DNA from: Thermoleophilia bacterium UBA2241
Lineage (GTDB): Bacteria; Actinomycetota; Thermoleophilia; UBA2241
Assembly: GCA_002347645.1 (NCBI GenBank)
Contig: DDYF01000025.1
Span: 8,695-27,687, forward strand
Length of the DNA stretch: 18,993 bases
Direction: 5' to 3'
Shown in pieces: positions 13,309 to 18,993 of this stretch (the first letter of the stretch is position 1; every line of letters begins with the position of its first letter). The position numbers and the translations under genes were made by a program. Under the pieces are notes generated by a model. It had not been told where the DNA came from and searched no databases. It was given only the letters and a program-made list of their open reading frames with translations.

Positions 13309-14034
13309 TCAGTCCGGGTAGTCGTCCGGGTTCTCGGAGGCGGTCGGGTCGCACGAGAGGCGCGCGTAGAACTCCAGCGCGCCCTCCTCGCCCGAGGCAG
13401 CGATCTCGTAGATCCGCCGCAGTTCGTTGACGGGATCGAGATGGTCGTCGACGCGCAGGTCAAGGTAGGGCACGACCGTGCGGCACATGACGAGGACGGC
13501 CGCCGACTGCCGACCACGCGCGTCGCCGCCCGCCGCCTGTCCCGCCTCGAGGACGGCGATGAGGCGGTCGCCGAGGTTGGCGGCGAGAACCTCGAGGTAG
13601 GCGCGCTCCATCGCCTCGACGGTCGCCTCCGACACAAGCAGGTTGCCGGCGATGGCGTATCCGGGGCCCTGGCGCCCCCCACGCCAGGGGTCGGTGTGCT
13701 CGCCCGTGAACGTCGACGAGGCGCCAGCGGCGTCGACCACGTTCAGTTGCCGGTACTCCGCGTATCGGTCTTCGGCGAGCGCCGTCCGCGCCGCCGCTGC
13801 CGCGTCCGCGCCGGCCTCGAGCAGGTCGAGGACGCGCGGCCCGAGGAAGGGGTTCACCCACGCCTGCGTGGCGACCGCGCCCACGCCGGGGTGCACGAAC
13901 GGGCACAGGTTGCCGACGGCCAAGGCCCGGGAGGACACGGCCACACCGAGCATGCCGGTGACGACGTCGCGCGCGGCGATTGAGAAGGTGCTCAGCCTCG
14001 CCGCGCGAGACGGCAGGATCAGGCGAGCATCCAT
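13309..14034 (-). CDS. DUF1028 family protein
   Basis: A 241-residue cytoplasmic protein with the blocks of the DUF1028 family: STFSIAARD (15-23), GVAVSSRALAVGN (30-42), GVGAVATQAWVNP (50-62), AGNLL (129-133), AGGDARGRQSAA (168-179) and DLRVDDHLDPVNELRRIY (192-209). The family is thought to have an Ntn-hydrolase-like fold, but its substrate is not established. Most members start directly at the TFSI block; here ATG 14034 adds about 14 residues (MDARLILPSRAARL). GGAAGGAGG lies 12 bases upstream of this ATG, somewhat far. A CTG start right before STFSI is the other option. It follows the acetate transporter gene by 22 bases and is probably cotranscribed with it. Confidence 0.9.
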   Translation of the reverse strand: MDARLILPSRAARLSTFSIAARDVVTGMLGVAVSSRALAVGNLCPFVHPGVGAVATQAWVNPFLGPRVLDLLEAGADAAAAARTALAEDRYAEYRQLNVVDAAGASSTFTGEHTDPWRGGRQGPGYAIAGNLLVSEATVEAMERAYLEVLAANLGDRLIAVLEAGQAAGGDARGRQSAAVLVMCRTVVPYLDLRVDDHLDPVNELRRIYEIAASGEEGALEFYARLSCDPTASENPDDYPD

Positions 14035-14056
14035 GAGGCCCGCGGGCCTCCTTCCG

Positions 14057-14728
14057 TCACTTCTTCACGGGGCCGATCGGCAGCACGACCCGCCCGTAGA
14101 CCTCGTTCCACACCTGGGCGATGGACGCGTAGACCGCCGACAGACCGGTGAGGATGCCCTCCCACCCGGCCAACTTGGTCCAGGTGGCGCCGTCCATGCC
14201 GAGAAAGGTGGACTCGCCGACCCACTTGCCGATCGCCAGGAGGACGAACAGCACGGTCAGCGTGAAGAACACGGTCTGCAAGGCGCGGTTGAGCCGCAGC
14301 GTCCCGATGAACATGAGGCCGGTGAAGACACCCCACGCGAACAGGTACCAGCCCACCGCCGTGGCGTCGGACGTGAACTCCTCTGGCCAGATGGTCTCGA
14401 CGACCCAGAGGGACACGAGTGTCAACCAGAAGAGGCCATACGACGTGAAGGCCGTCATGCCGAACGTGTTGTTCTTCTTCCACTCGGCGATGCCGGCGAT
14501 GACCTGCGCGAGCCCGCCGTAGAAGATGCCCATGCCGACGATCATGCTGTTGAGCGCGAAGAACCCCGCGTTGTGGATGTTCAGCAGGACGGTGGTCATG
14601 CCGAACGCCATGAGCCCGAGCGGCGCCGGGTTGGCGGTGACGTCCTTGAGGGCCGCCACGACGCTGCGCTCCTGCCCCATCTCTCCCGCCGCCATTGCCG
14701 CCTCCTTGGTCGTGGCCTCGTCACTCAT
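14057..14728 (-). CDS. Acetate/succinate transporter, GPR1/FUN34/YaaH (AceTr) family
   Basis: Six-helix membrane protein of 223 residues for uptake of acetate and related monocarboxylates. It has the family signature NPAPLGL at 33-39 at the start of helix 1, followed by YGGLAQVIAGIAEW (70-83) and NTFGMTAFTSYGLFWL (87-102), and four further hydrophobic segments. The soluble N-terminus of about 30 residues is of usual length. The start is ATG 14728 with GAGGAGG upstream. It is the first gene of a likely pair with DUF1028. Family placement is firm; acetate rather than succinate as main substrate is an inference. Confidence 0.94.
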   Translation of the reverse strand: MSDEATTKEAAMAAGEMGQERSVVAALKDVTANPAPLGLMAFGMTTVLLNIHNAGFFALNSMIVGMGIFYGGLAQVIAGIAEWKKNNTFGMTAFTSYGLFWLTLVSLWVVETIWPEEFTSDATAVGWYLFAWGVFTGLMFIGTLRLNRALQTVFFTLTVLFVLLAIGKWVGESTFLGMDGATWTKLAGWEGILTGLSAVYASIAQVWNEVYGRVVLPIGPVKK

Positions 14729-14795
14729 GGACGTGCCCCCTCCTCGTGTCCTCTTCGACTGCGCGGCGCCGCACGAGGCGGCTCCGCAAACCCGC

Positions 14796-14801
14796 GGATT
14801 C
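14796..14801 (-). promoter_or_regulatory. Possible -10 element for the acetate transporter
   Basis: TAGAAT on the minus strand (5 of 6 to TATAAT) about 70 bases upstream of ATG 14728. No convincing -35 at the expected distance, so support is weak. Confidence 0.3.
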
Positions 14802-14838
14802 TACCCGCAGCGACGCTTCGGGCGCCAGCCCCCGGTGT

Positions 14839-14871
14839 CGGGTGCGCGCCCGCGCGCAGGCACGGCGCACC
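14839..14871 (-). terminator. Probable terminator of the secreted Ig-domain protein gene
   Basis: GGGTGCGC (14839-14846) pairs perfectly with GCGCACCC (14864-14871), with a 17-base loop; an alternative tighter hairpin TGCGCG/CGCGCA (14842-14857) lies within it. Either would begin within about 20 bases of the stop codon at 14878. Confidence 0.5.
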
Positions 14872-14877
14872 CTGCGT

Positions 14878-16134
14878 TCAGCGGACCTGGATGCGCTTCG
14901 TGACCGAGACCTCACGCTCGAGCCCGCTGAGAGGGTCTCCGGCGGCGACCGCACGATAGCTCGCTGTCCGCGTCACCTTGACCTTCGCGCTCCACCTGCC
15001 AGCCGGGTCGGTCGTGGCCGTCTTCACGGTCTTCCAGACCCCGTTGACGCTGACCTGGACGTTGACCTCGGCGGCGGCGACCCACGCGGCGTTCAGGGCG
15101 AACGTGCCCTTGATCGTCGCCGTGGCGCCCTTCTTGACCTTCGCCGGCGCGCCGGCGAGGCGCAGGTTCTCGGGGTACTCGATCACACCCCGGAAGCCGA
15201 TCGTCGACTTGCCGAGTCTGGGGCGCGCGAGTCCGCCCCGCGTCTCGTCGCTCGCCACGAGGAACACGCTGGGCACCCAATGCAGCGCGCGCAGGGGACG
15301 CGCCGGGGCCGCGCCGTCCTCGACCAGGAACAGGTCGCGAAGACCGTACCAGGCGCCGGCCTCCTGCATCGGCGGCGTCCAGTTCAAGTCGCCGTAATCC
15401 GCGAACAGCGTCTCCCACGCGGGCCCGGCGTAGAGGTAGGATTCCATGTTCGCCGGCGACGGCGCGCCCACCGGGTCGTAGGTGACCTGCCGCGCGACGA
15501 CATCGGCCGGCCACTCGAGACGGACCTCGCCGGGCCCGACGGAGGTCGGCGTGAAGTCGTAGGGGTGGCCGTACTCGGGGCCGTCGAGGGCGATCCACGT
15601 GCCGGCCGCGATCGGCTTGCTGAAGCCCTTCAGGTAGTAGTTGGCGCTGGACGTCGTGTCGTCGCTCACCGACAGGTCGATCTGCGGGTAGTACCCCTGC
15701 ACGCGGCAGCGCGCCGCTTCGTTGAACGGCACGATGACGACGTAGTACGGGTCGCCGACCATGTGGCCGTCCGGCCCGATCGTCGTGTCCCGCACGGTCG
15801 TCACCTGATGGTCGACCACCTCCCTGCCGGCGAAGACCGCCATGTACCCCATCTCCTTGGACACCGCGTTGAGGTCCTCGTCGAGCAGGTAGAGGTCGAA
15901 GTCGGCCCACGCCGGCTGGAAGGTGAGCTCCATGTGGATGTACCCGTTGTGATTCACGCCGTCGGGCAGCCGGTAGCACGCCACCTGGGAGGTGTCCCAG
16001 ATCGTCCGCTGGGTCAGGCCGGGCACCACCTGCCTGGTGACGACAGACGCGGCCGGCGCCGGCGGGGCGAGCGCGAGCGCGAACAGCGCGACGAGCACCG
16101 CCACCGGCACACTCCGGATGAAGCGCTCCCTCAT
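14878..16134 (-). CDS. Secreted protein with C-terminal Ig-like domain, function unknown
   Basis: A 418-residue exported protein. Residues 1-29 are a signal peptide (basic RERFIR, hydrophobic VAVLVALFALALA, cleavage likely near PAPAA). The first part includes HMELTFQPAWADFDLYLLDE, which recalls the pre-peptidase C-terminal (PPC) type beta-sandwich where DxDLYL is typical. The middle (about 190-325) is not recognised. The last 90 residues (KVKKGATATIKG, then VNGVWKTVKTATTDPAGRW, then YRAVAAGD) form an Ig/big-type beta domain common in actinobacterial surface proteins. There is no sorting signal or C-terminal membrane helix, so it is probably released or held non-covalently. The start is ATG 16134 with AAAGGGG upstream. 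It is divergent from a protein mannosyltransferase, which suggests but does not show that it may be a glycosylated substrate. Confidence 0.85.
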   Translation of the reverse strand: MRERFIRSVPVAVLVALFALALAPPAPAASVVTRQVVPGLTQRTIWDTSQVACYRLPDGVNHNGYIHMELTFQPAWADFDLYLLDEDLNAVSKEMGYMAVFAGREVVDHQVTTVRDTTIGPDGHMVGDPYYVVIVPFNEAARCRVQGYYPQIDLSVSDDTTSSANYYLKGFSKPIAAGTWIALDGPEYGHPYDFTPTSVGPGEVRLEWPADVVARQVTYDPVGAPSPANMESYLYAGPAWETLFADYGDLNWTPPMQEAGAWYGLRDLFLVEDGAAPARPLRALHWVPSVFLVASDETRGGLARPRLGKSTIGFRGVIEYPENLRLAGAPAKVKKGATATIKGTFALNAAWVAAAEVNVQVSVNGVWKTVKTATTDPAGRWSAKVKVTRTASYRAVAAGDPLSGLEREVSVTKRIQVR

Positions 16135-16203
16135 GACCGGGTCCCCTTTCGCCAGATCGGAGAGACCTGCGCGCACCTGGCACGCCGCCCCCGAGAGGTA
16201 GAC

Positions 16204-16234
16204 TTGCACCGCCGTGATGGCGCGCGACTATACT
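16204..16234 (+). promoter_or_regulatory. Candidate promoter of the protein mannosyltransferase gene
   Basis: TTGCAC (16204-16209) and TATACT (16229-16234) lie 19 bases apart, longer than the ideal 17. Transcription would start near 16241, giving a leader of about 30 bases before ATG 16270. Confidence 0.45.
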
Positions 16235-16241
16235 CACGCGC

Positions 16242-16255
16242 CCGGGCAAGTATAC
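16242..16255 (-). promoter_or_regulatory. Candidate -10 region of the secreted Ig-domain protein gene, identical to the tRNA-Pro promoter core
   Basis: On the minus strand GTATACTTGCCCGG contains TATACT (16254-16249) and is identical over 14 bases to the sequence before tRNA-Pro. A GTGACG 19 bases upstream could act as a weak -35. It would give a leader of about 110 bases. Confidence 0.45.
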
Positions 16256-16269
16256 GCGGAGGTCGCGCG

Positions 16270-17826
16270 ATGCCGTCACCCCCCAGCAGACTCCCGTGGG
16301 CGTCCGGACGCAGGGCGGTCGTCGCCTGCATCCTGCTCATCCTCGTCGTATCGGCCGGTCTGCGGCTCTGGAACCTCACCTCGCCCGGCGAATACATGTT
16401 CGACGAGGTCTACTACGCGAAGGACGCGAAGGCGATCCTCGACGGGCGCATGGACCCTAAGCGCGACTACCCGTGGGAGCCCGGCGACGTGGTCTCGTGG
16501 GCGCACCCGGACGCCGGCAAGATGGCGATCGCCGTGGGCATCGCGCTCTTCGGCGACCGCCCCTTCGGTTGGCGCGTGTCCTCGGTGGTCGCCGGCCTCG
16601 CCCTCCTCGCCTGCGTCTTCCCCGTCGCGCGCCGCCTCGGGCTGAGCCGCGGCTGGGCGCTCGTCGCGCTCGGGCTGGCGGCAGCGGACCTGCTCGGCAT
16701 CGCGCAGTCGCGCATCGCGACACTGGACATCTTCGTCGCCGCCTGGACGGCCGTCTGCGTCCTCTGCGCCTTGCGCTACGTCCAGGACGGCCGCCGCGGC
16801 CTCTGGCTGGCGGCGTGCGGCCTGGCCGGCGGTCTCGCCGTCGCCACCAAGTGGTCCGGCGCGCTCGCGCTGGTCGCCGCCGTAGCGATCGTCGCGCTCG
16901 GCGACCGCATCGCGGCGCTCGCGCCGCGCGACGGAGCCCGCGCCGGCGACCACGTCCCGCTCGGCATGAAGGGCGCCCGCACCGCGGGCCTGTGGGACCC
17001 TGTCGCGATCGCCGCTCTGGTCGGCGCCCTCGTCGCCTTGCCGGCGGTCGTCTACGTGGCGAGCTACGTCCCCTACTTCGCCGACGGCCACTCGCTCGCG
17101 CACTTCCGCGAGCTGCACAGCCAGATGTGGCACTTCAACTTCACGCTCTCGGCGCCGCACTCGTACGCCTCGGCGGCACCCACGTGGATGGTCGTCTACA
17201 GGCCGGTGTGGTACTCGTTCGTCGACGAGGGCGCCTACTTCGGCGTCGTCGCCATGGGGAACCCGTTCCTCTGGTGGGTCGGCCTCGCCGCGCTCCTGGC
17301 GGCGCCGGTCCTCGGCATCTGGCGGCGCGTGACGCTGCCGCTCCTTCCGGCGCTCCTCGTGGTGGTCCTGTACGTGCCGTGGTTCGCGACGGGGCGGACA
17401 TCGTTCCTCTACTACATGACGCCGGTCGCGCCCTTCCTGGCCATTCTCGTGGCCGCCGTCGCGGCCACGCTCGTCGCCGATCAGGTCCCCGGGCGCCTCA
17501 GGACCACGCTCGCCACCGGTGTCGTCGCGGCGCTCGTCGCCGCACTCGCCTGGGACGCGATCGGGCGTGCCGCGGCCTTCGTCTTCTGGGATCTGCCGGG
17601 GAGGTCGTCGGGCGGCGCCGCGACGGCCACGGTCGTCGTCGCCGTCGCCGCCCTCCTCGCCGTCGTCGCCGTCGCCTTCGCACAACGAAGGACGAGGCCG
17701 CTCGTCGTCGGCCTCGTCCTCGGTGCCATCGTGGGCATCTGCGTGCCCTTCCTGACGATCGTGCTGAACATCGGCGTCCCTGCCGACGAGTTCTACCGCC
17801 TCATCTGGTTCACGAGCTGGATCTGA
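16270..17826 (+). CDS. Dolichyl-phosphate-mannose-protein mannosyltransferase family (GT39) membrane protein
   Basis: Polytopic enzyme of 518 residues that moves mannose from polyprenyl-phosphate-mannose to Ser/Thr of exported proteins. After TM1 (about 17-33) comes the extracytoplasmic catalytic loop GEYMFDEVYYAKDAK with D45-E46, then HPDAGKMAIAVG (79-90), matching the HPPLGK-type motif of GT39, SRIATLDIF, and ATKWSGAL. Roughly ten further hydrophobic segments follow, with YVPYF and FLYYMTPVAPF loops as in bacterial Pmt proteins. The start is ATG 16270, seven bases after GGAGG. It is divergent from the secreted Ig-domain gene and convergent with argF; a perfect 10-base stem hairpin follows the stop. 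Confidence 0.93.
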   Translation: MPSPPSRLPWASGRRAVVACILLILVVSAGLRLWNLTSPGEYMFDEVYYAKDAKAILDGRMDPKRDYPWEPGDVVSWAHPDAGKMAIAVGIALFGDRPFGWRVSSVVAGLALLACVFPVARRLGLSRGWALVALGLAAADLLGIAQSRIATLDIFVAAWTAVCVLCALRYVQDGRRGLWLAACGLAGGLAVATKWSGALALVAAVAIVALGDRIAALAPRDGARAGDHVPLGMKGARTAGLWDPVAIAALVGALVALPAVVYVASYVPYFADGHSLAHFRELHSQMWHFNFTLSAPHSYASAAPTWMVVYRPVWYSFVDEGAYFGVVAMGNPFLWWVGLAALLAAPVLGIWRRVTLPLLPALLVVVLYVPWFATGRTSFLYYMTPVAPFLAILVAAVAATLVADQVPGRLRTTLATGVVAALVAALAWDAIGRAAAFVFWDLPGRSSGGAATATVVVAVAALLAVVAVAFAQRRTRPLVVGLVLGAIVGICVPFLTIVLNIGVPADEFYRLIWFTSWI

Positions 17827-17828
17827 CC

Positions 17829-17851
17829 GCGACGGGCGGCCCGCCCGTCGC
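17829..17851. terminator. Bidirectional terminator between the mannosyltransferase gene and argF
   Basis: GCGACGGGCG (17829-17838) and CGCCCGTCGC (17842-17851) form a perfect 10-base stem with a 3-base loop. It begins 2 bases after the mannosyltransferase stop and lies 23 bases after the argF stop, so it can serve both convergent genes. Confidence 0.75.
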
Positions 17852-17874
17852 ATGCGCCGACCGCGGGCCCGGGA

Positions 17875-18840
17875 TCATGCGATGACGGCCGCCATGATCG
17901 CCTTCTGCGCGTGCAGCCGGTTCTCCGCCTGATCGAAGACCACCGAATACGGCGAGTACAGCACCTCTTCGGTGATCTCCTCGCCCCAGTGCGCGGGCAG
18001 GCAGTGCATGACCTTGACCTGCGGGCCGGCGAGCCTCACGAGGTCCATGCTCACCTGGTAGTCGCGCAACGCCCCCAGGCGCACGTCGTGCTCGGCCTCC
18101 TGCCCCATGCTCGTAAAGGTGTCGGTGTAGATGACGTCGGCGCCCTGCACGGCCGTCTTCAGGTCGCTCGTGAGCTCCACCGTCGCCCCTGTGGCGGCGG
18201 CGTCGGCCTGGGCGCGGGCGATGATCGCCGCGTTCGGCGCGTAACCCTCCGGCGTGCAGATCACCACATGCATGCCGGTCTTCGCGCCCGCCTCGGCGAG
18301 GGAGTGGGCGACGTTGTTGCCGTCGCCCGAGTACACGAGCTTGACGCCCTCGAGCCGGCCGACGTGCTCGCGGATCGTCAGGACGTCGGCCATGCCTTGG
18401 CAGGGATGGTGATCGTCGGTGAGCCCGTTGATCACCGGGATCTGGCCGTACTCGGCAAGGTCCTCGACGTCCTTCTGGGCGAACGTGCGGATCATGATGC
18501 AGTCGACGTACCGGCTCATCACGTTCGCCGTGTCCTTGATGGTCTCGCCCACGCGCAGCTGGATGTCGTTCGCGCTGAGGAACATCGGCTGGGCGCCGAG
18601 CTGCTCGATGCCGACCTCGAAGCTCATGCGCGTACGCGTCGACGTCTTCATGAAGATCATCGCCACGGCGCGCCCCTCGAGCAGACGCTGCGGCTCGCGC
18701 GCCTTCTGCGCCGACTTGAGCTCGGCAGCAAGATCGAGCAGGGCGAGCACTTCAGCCGGGCCGAAGTCGTGGATGGTCAGGAAGCTGCGTCCGGTGATGT
18801 CGAGCTCGGACATGCAGGCCTGGATGGGTTGCGATGCCAT
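17875..18840 (-). CDS. argF: Ornithine carbamoyltransferase
   Basis: Makes citrulline from ornithine and carbamoyl phosphate in arginine synthesis. The 321 residues contain the carbamoyl-phosphate motif STRTR (67-71), HPCQ (145-148), the ornithine-binding SMGQE loop (244-248, preceded by D240) and HCLPAH (279-284), in the expected order and spacing. The length is normal. I chose ATG 18840 because GGAGGGGAG lies directly upstream; it leaves an N-terminus about 10 residues longer than the minimal form, with M10 as an alternative. SMGQE and HCLP separate it from aspartate carbamoyltransferase. The anabolic role (argF rather than a catabolic arcB) is assumed, since no arc genes are visible. Two strong hairpins lie upstream. 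Confidence 0.95.
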   Translation of the reverse strand: MASQPIQACMSELDITGRSFLTIHDFGPAEVLALLDLAAELKSAQKAREPQRLLEGRAVAMIFMKTSTRTRMSFEVGIEQLGAQPMFLSANDIQLRVGETIKDTANVMSRYVDCIMIRTFAQKDVEDLAEYGQIPVINGLTDDHHPCQGMADVLTIREHVGRLEGVKLVYSGDGNNVAHSLAEAGAKTGMHVVICTPEGYAPNAAIIARAQADAAATGATVELTSDLKTAVQGADVIYTDTFTSMGQEAEHDVRLGALRDYQVSMDLVRLAGPQVKVMHCLPAHWGEEITEEVLYSPYSVVFDQAENRLHAQKAIMAAVIA

Positions 18841-18879
18841 GTCTCCCCTCCGCAGGTCGACTGGTTTGCCGGGAAGCCC

Positions 18880-18912
18880 GACGCCGGCGCCCGCCGCGCG
18901 GGCGCCGGCGTC
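18880..18912 (-). terminator. Strong hairpin A between the upstream gene and argF
   Basis: GACGCCGGCGCCCG (18880-18893) and CGGGCGCCGGCGTC (18899-18912) form a perfect 14-base stem with a 5-base loop, 39 bases before argF. It is either part of a double terminator for the gene ending at 18963 or a leader element of argF. Confidence 0.65.
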
Positions 18913-18914
18913 GG

Positions 18915-18942
18915 GGCGGCGCGGCCGCAAGGCCGCGCCGCC
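18915..18942 (-). terminator. Strong hairpin B between the upstream gene and argF
   Basis: GGCGGCGCGGCC (18915-18926) and GGCCGCGCCGCC (18931-18942) form a perfect 12-base stem around GCAA (TTGC on the minus strand). It starts two bases from hairpin A and 20 bases past the upstream stop codon, the usual terminator distance. Confidence 0.65.
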
Positions 18943-18962
18943 GAAGCCGGAAGGTTACGCTA

Positions 18963-18993
18963 TCAGATAAAGCCGCGCTCGCTGAGGATGTCG
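18963..18993 (-). CDS. C-terminal end of an unidentified gene (cut by window edge)
   Basis: The minus strand reads DILSERGFI and then TGA (18963-18965). This looks like a genuine C-terminus because it is followed by a hairpin at terminator distance and lies upstream of argF on the same strand. Nine residues are too few to name it; another arginine-synthesis gene would be the natural guess. Confidence 0.45.
   Translation of the reverse strand, partial: DILSERGFI

Noticed and set aside
14695..16269. Apparent 525-codon N-terminal extension of the mannosyltransferase frame
   Set aside because: The extension is antisense to the transporter and secreted-protein genes; the real start is ATG 16270 with GGAGG seven bases upstream.

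Overview
This is an 18,993-base window of uniformly GC-rich DNA (roughly 70% by eye) from what looks like a member of the Actinomycetota. The grounds are the base composition, frequent GTG starts, strong AGGAGG-type ribosome sites, a lexA with GAAC-N4-GTTC SOS boxes next to a LysM membrane protein, a family 39 protein mannosyltransferase, and terminators with strong GC stems and no clear T tract. The class or genus cannot be settled from the sequence alone.

Layout, left to right. Bases 1-2108 (minus strand) hold a housekeeping block: tRNA-His and tRNA-Leu, then tig (trigger factor), then the 5' part of clpP, which runs off the left edge. Bases 2284-6509 (minus) hold a probable transcription unit: a Rieske/FAD-NAD oxidoreductase, a stand-alone cobalamin-binding protein with the W-x9-EH motif of CarH/AerR-type light sensors, and a tightly coupled MacB/LolD-type ABC permease and ATPase. 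A 459-base divergent region leads to a secreted M14 zinc carboxypeptidase (6969-9488, plus), which ends in a strong hairpin. The next 1.65 kb is decaying accessory DNA: a C-terminal surface-domain remnant, then a cobalamin-dependent-type radical SAM gene that has lost its N-terminus and carries an in-frame TAG. A tRNA cluster (Pro-Gly-Arg, minus) follows.

Bases 11880-13163 (minus) form a compact SOS operon: lexA, a small two-CxxC zinc-ribbon protein, and a single-pass LysM protein of the YneA/DivS/Rv2719c kind. Each junction is a 4-base GTGA overlap. The promoter has one SOS box in its -35/-10 spacer and a second over the start site. Upstream of this promoter lies an imperfect 25-base tandem repeat (five full units). 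Then come a DUF1028 protein and an acetate/succinate transporter of the GPR1/FUN34/YaaH family (minus), a secreted protein with a C-terminal Ig-like domain (minus), the divergent protein mannosyltransferase (plus), and ornithine carbamoyltransferase argF (minus). Two very strong tandem hairpins separate argF from the last codons of an unidentified upstream gene at the right edge.

How the parts fit: most of the window is ordinary core genome (protein folding and quality control, tRNAs, SOS response, arginine synthesis, acetate uptake). The items most worth attention are the HTH-less light-sensor-like cobalamin protein linked to an ABC exporter, the unstudied zinc-ribbon protein inside the SOS operon, the 25-base repeat array, and the freshly broken radical SAM gene between the carboxypeptidase and the tRNA cluster. 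I found no CRISPR array, insertion sequence, integrase or phage gene.
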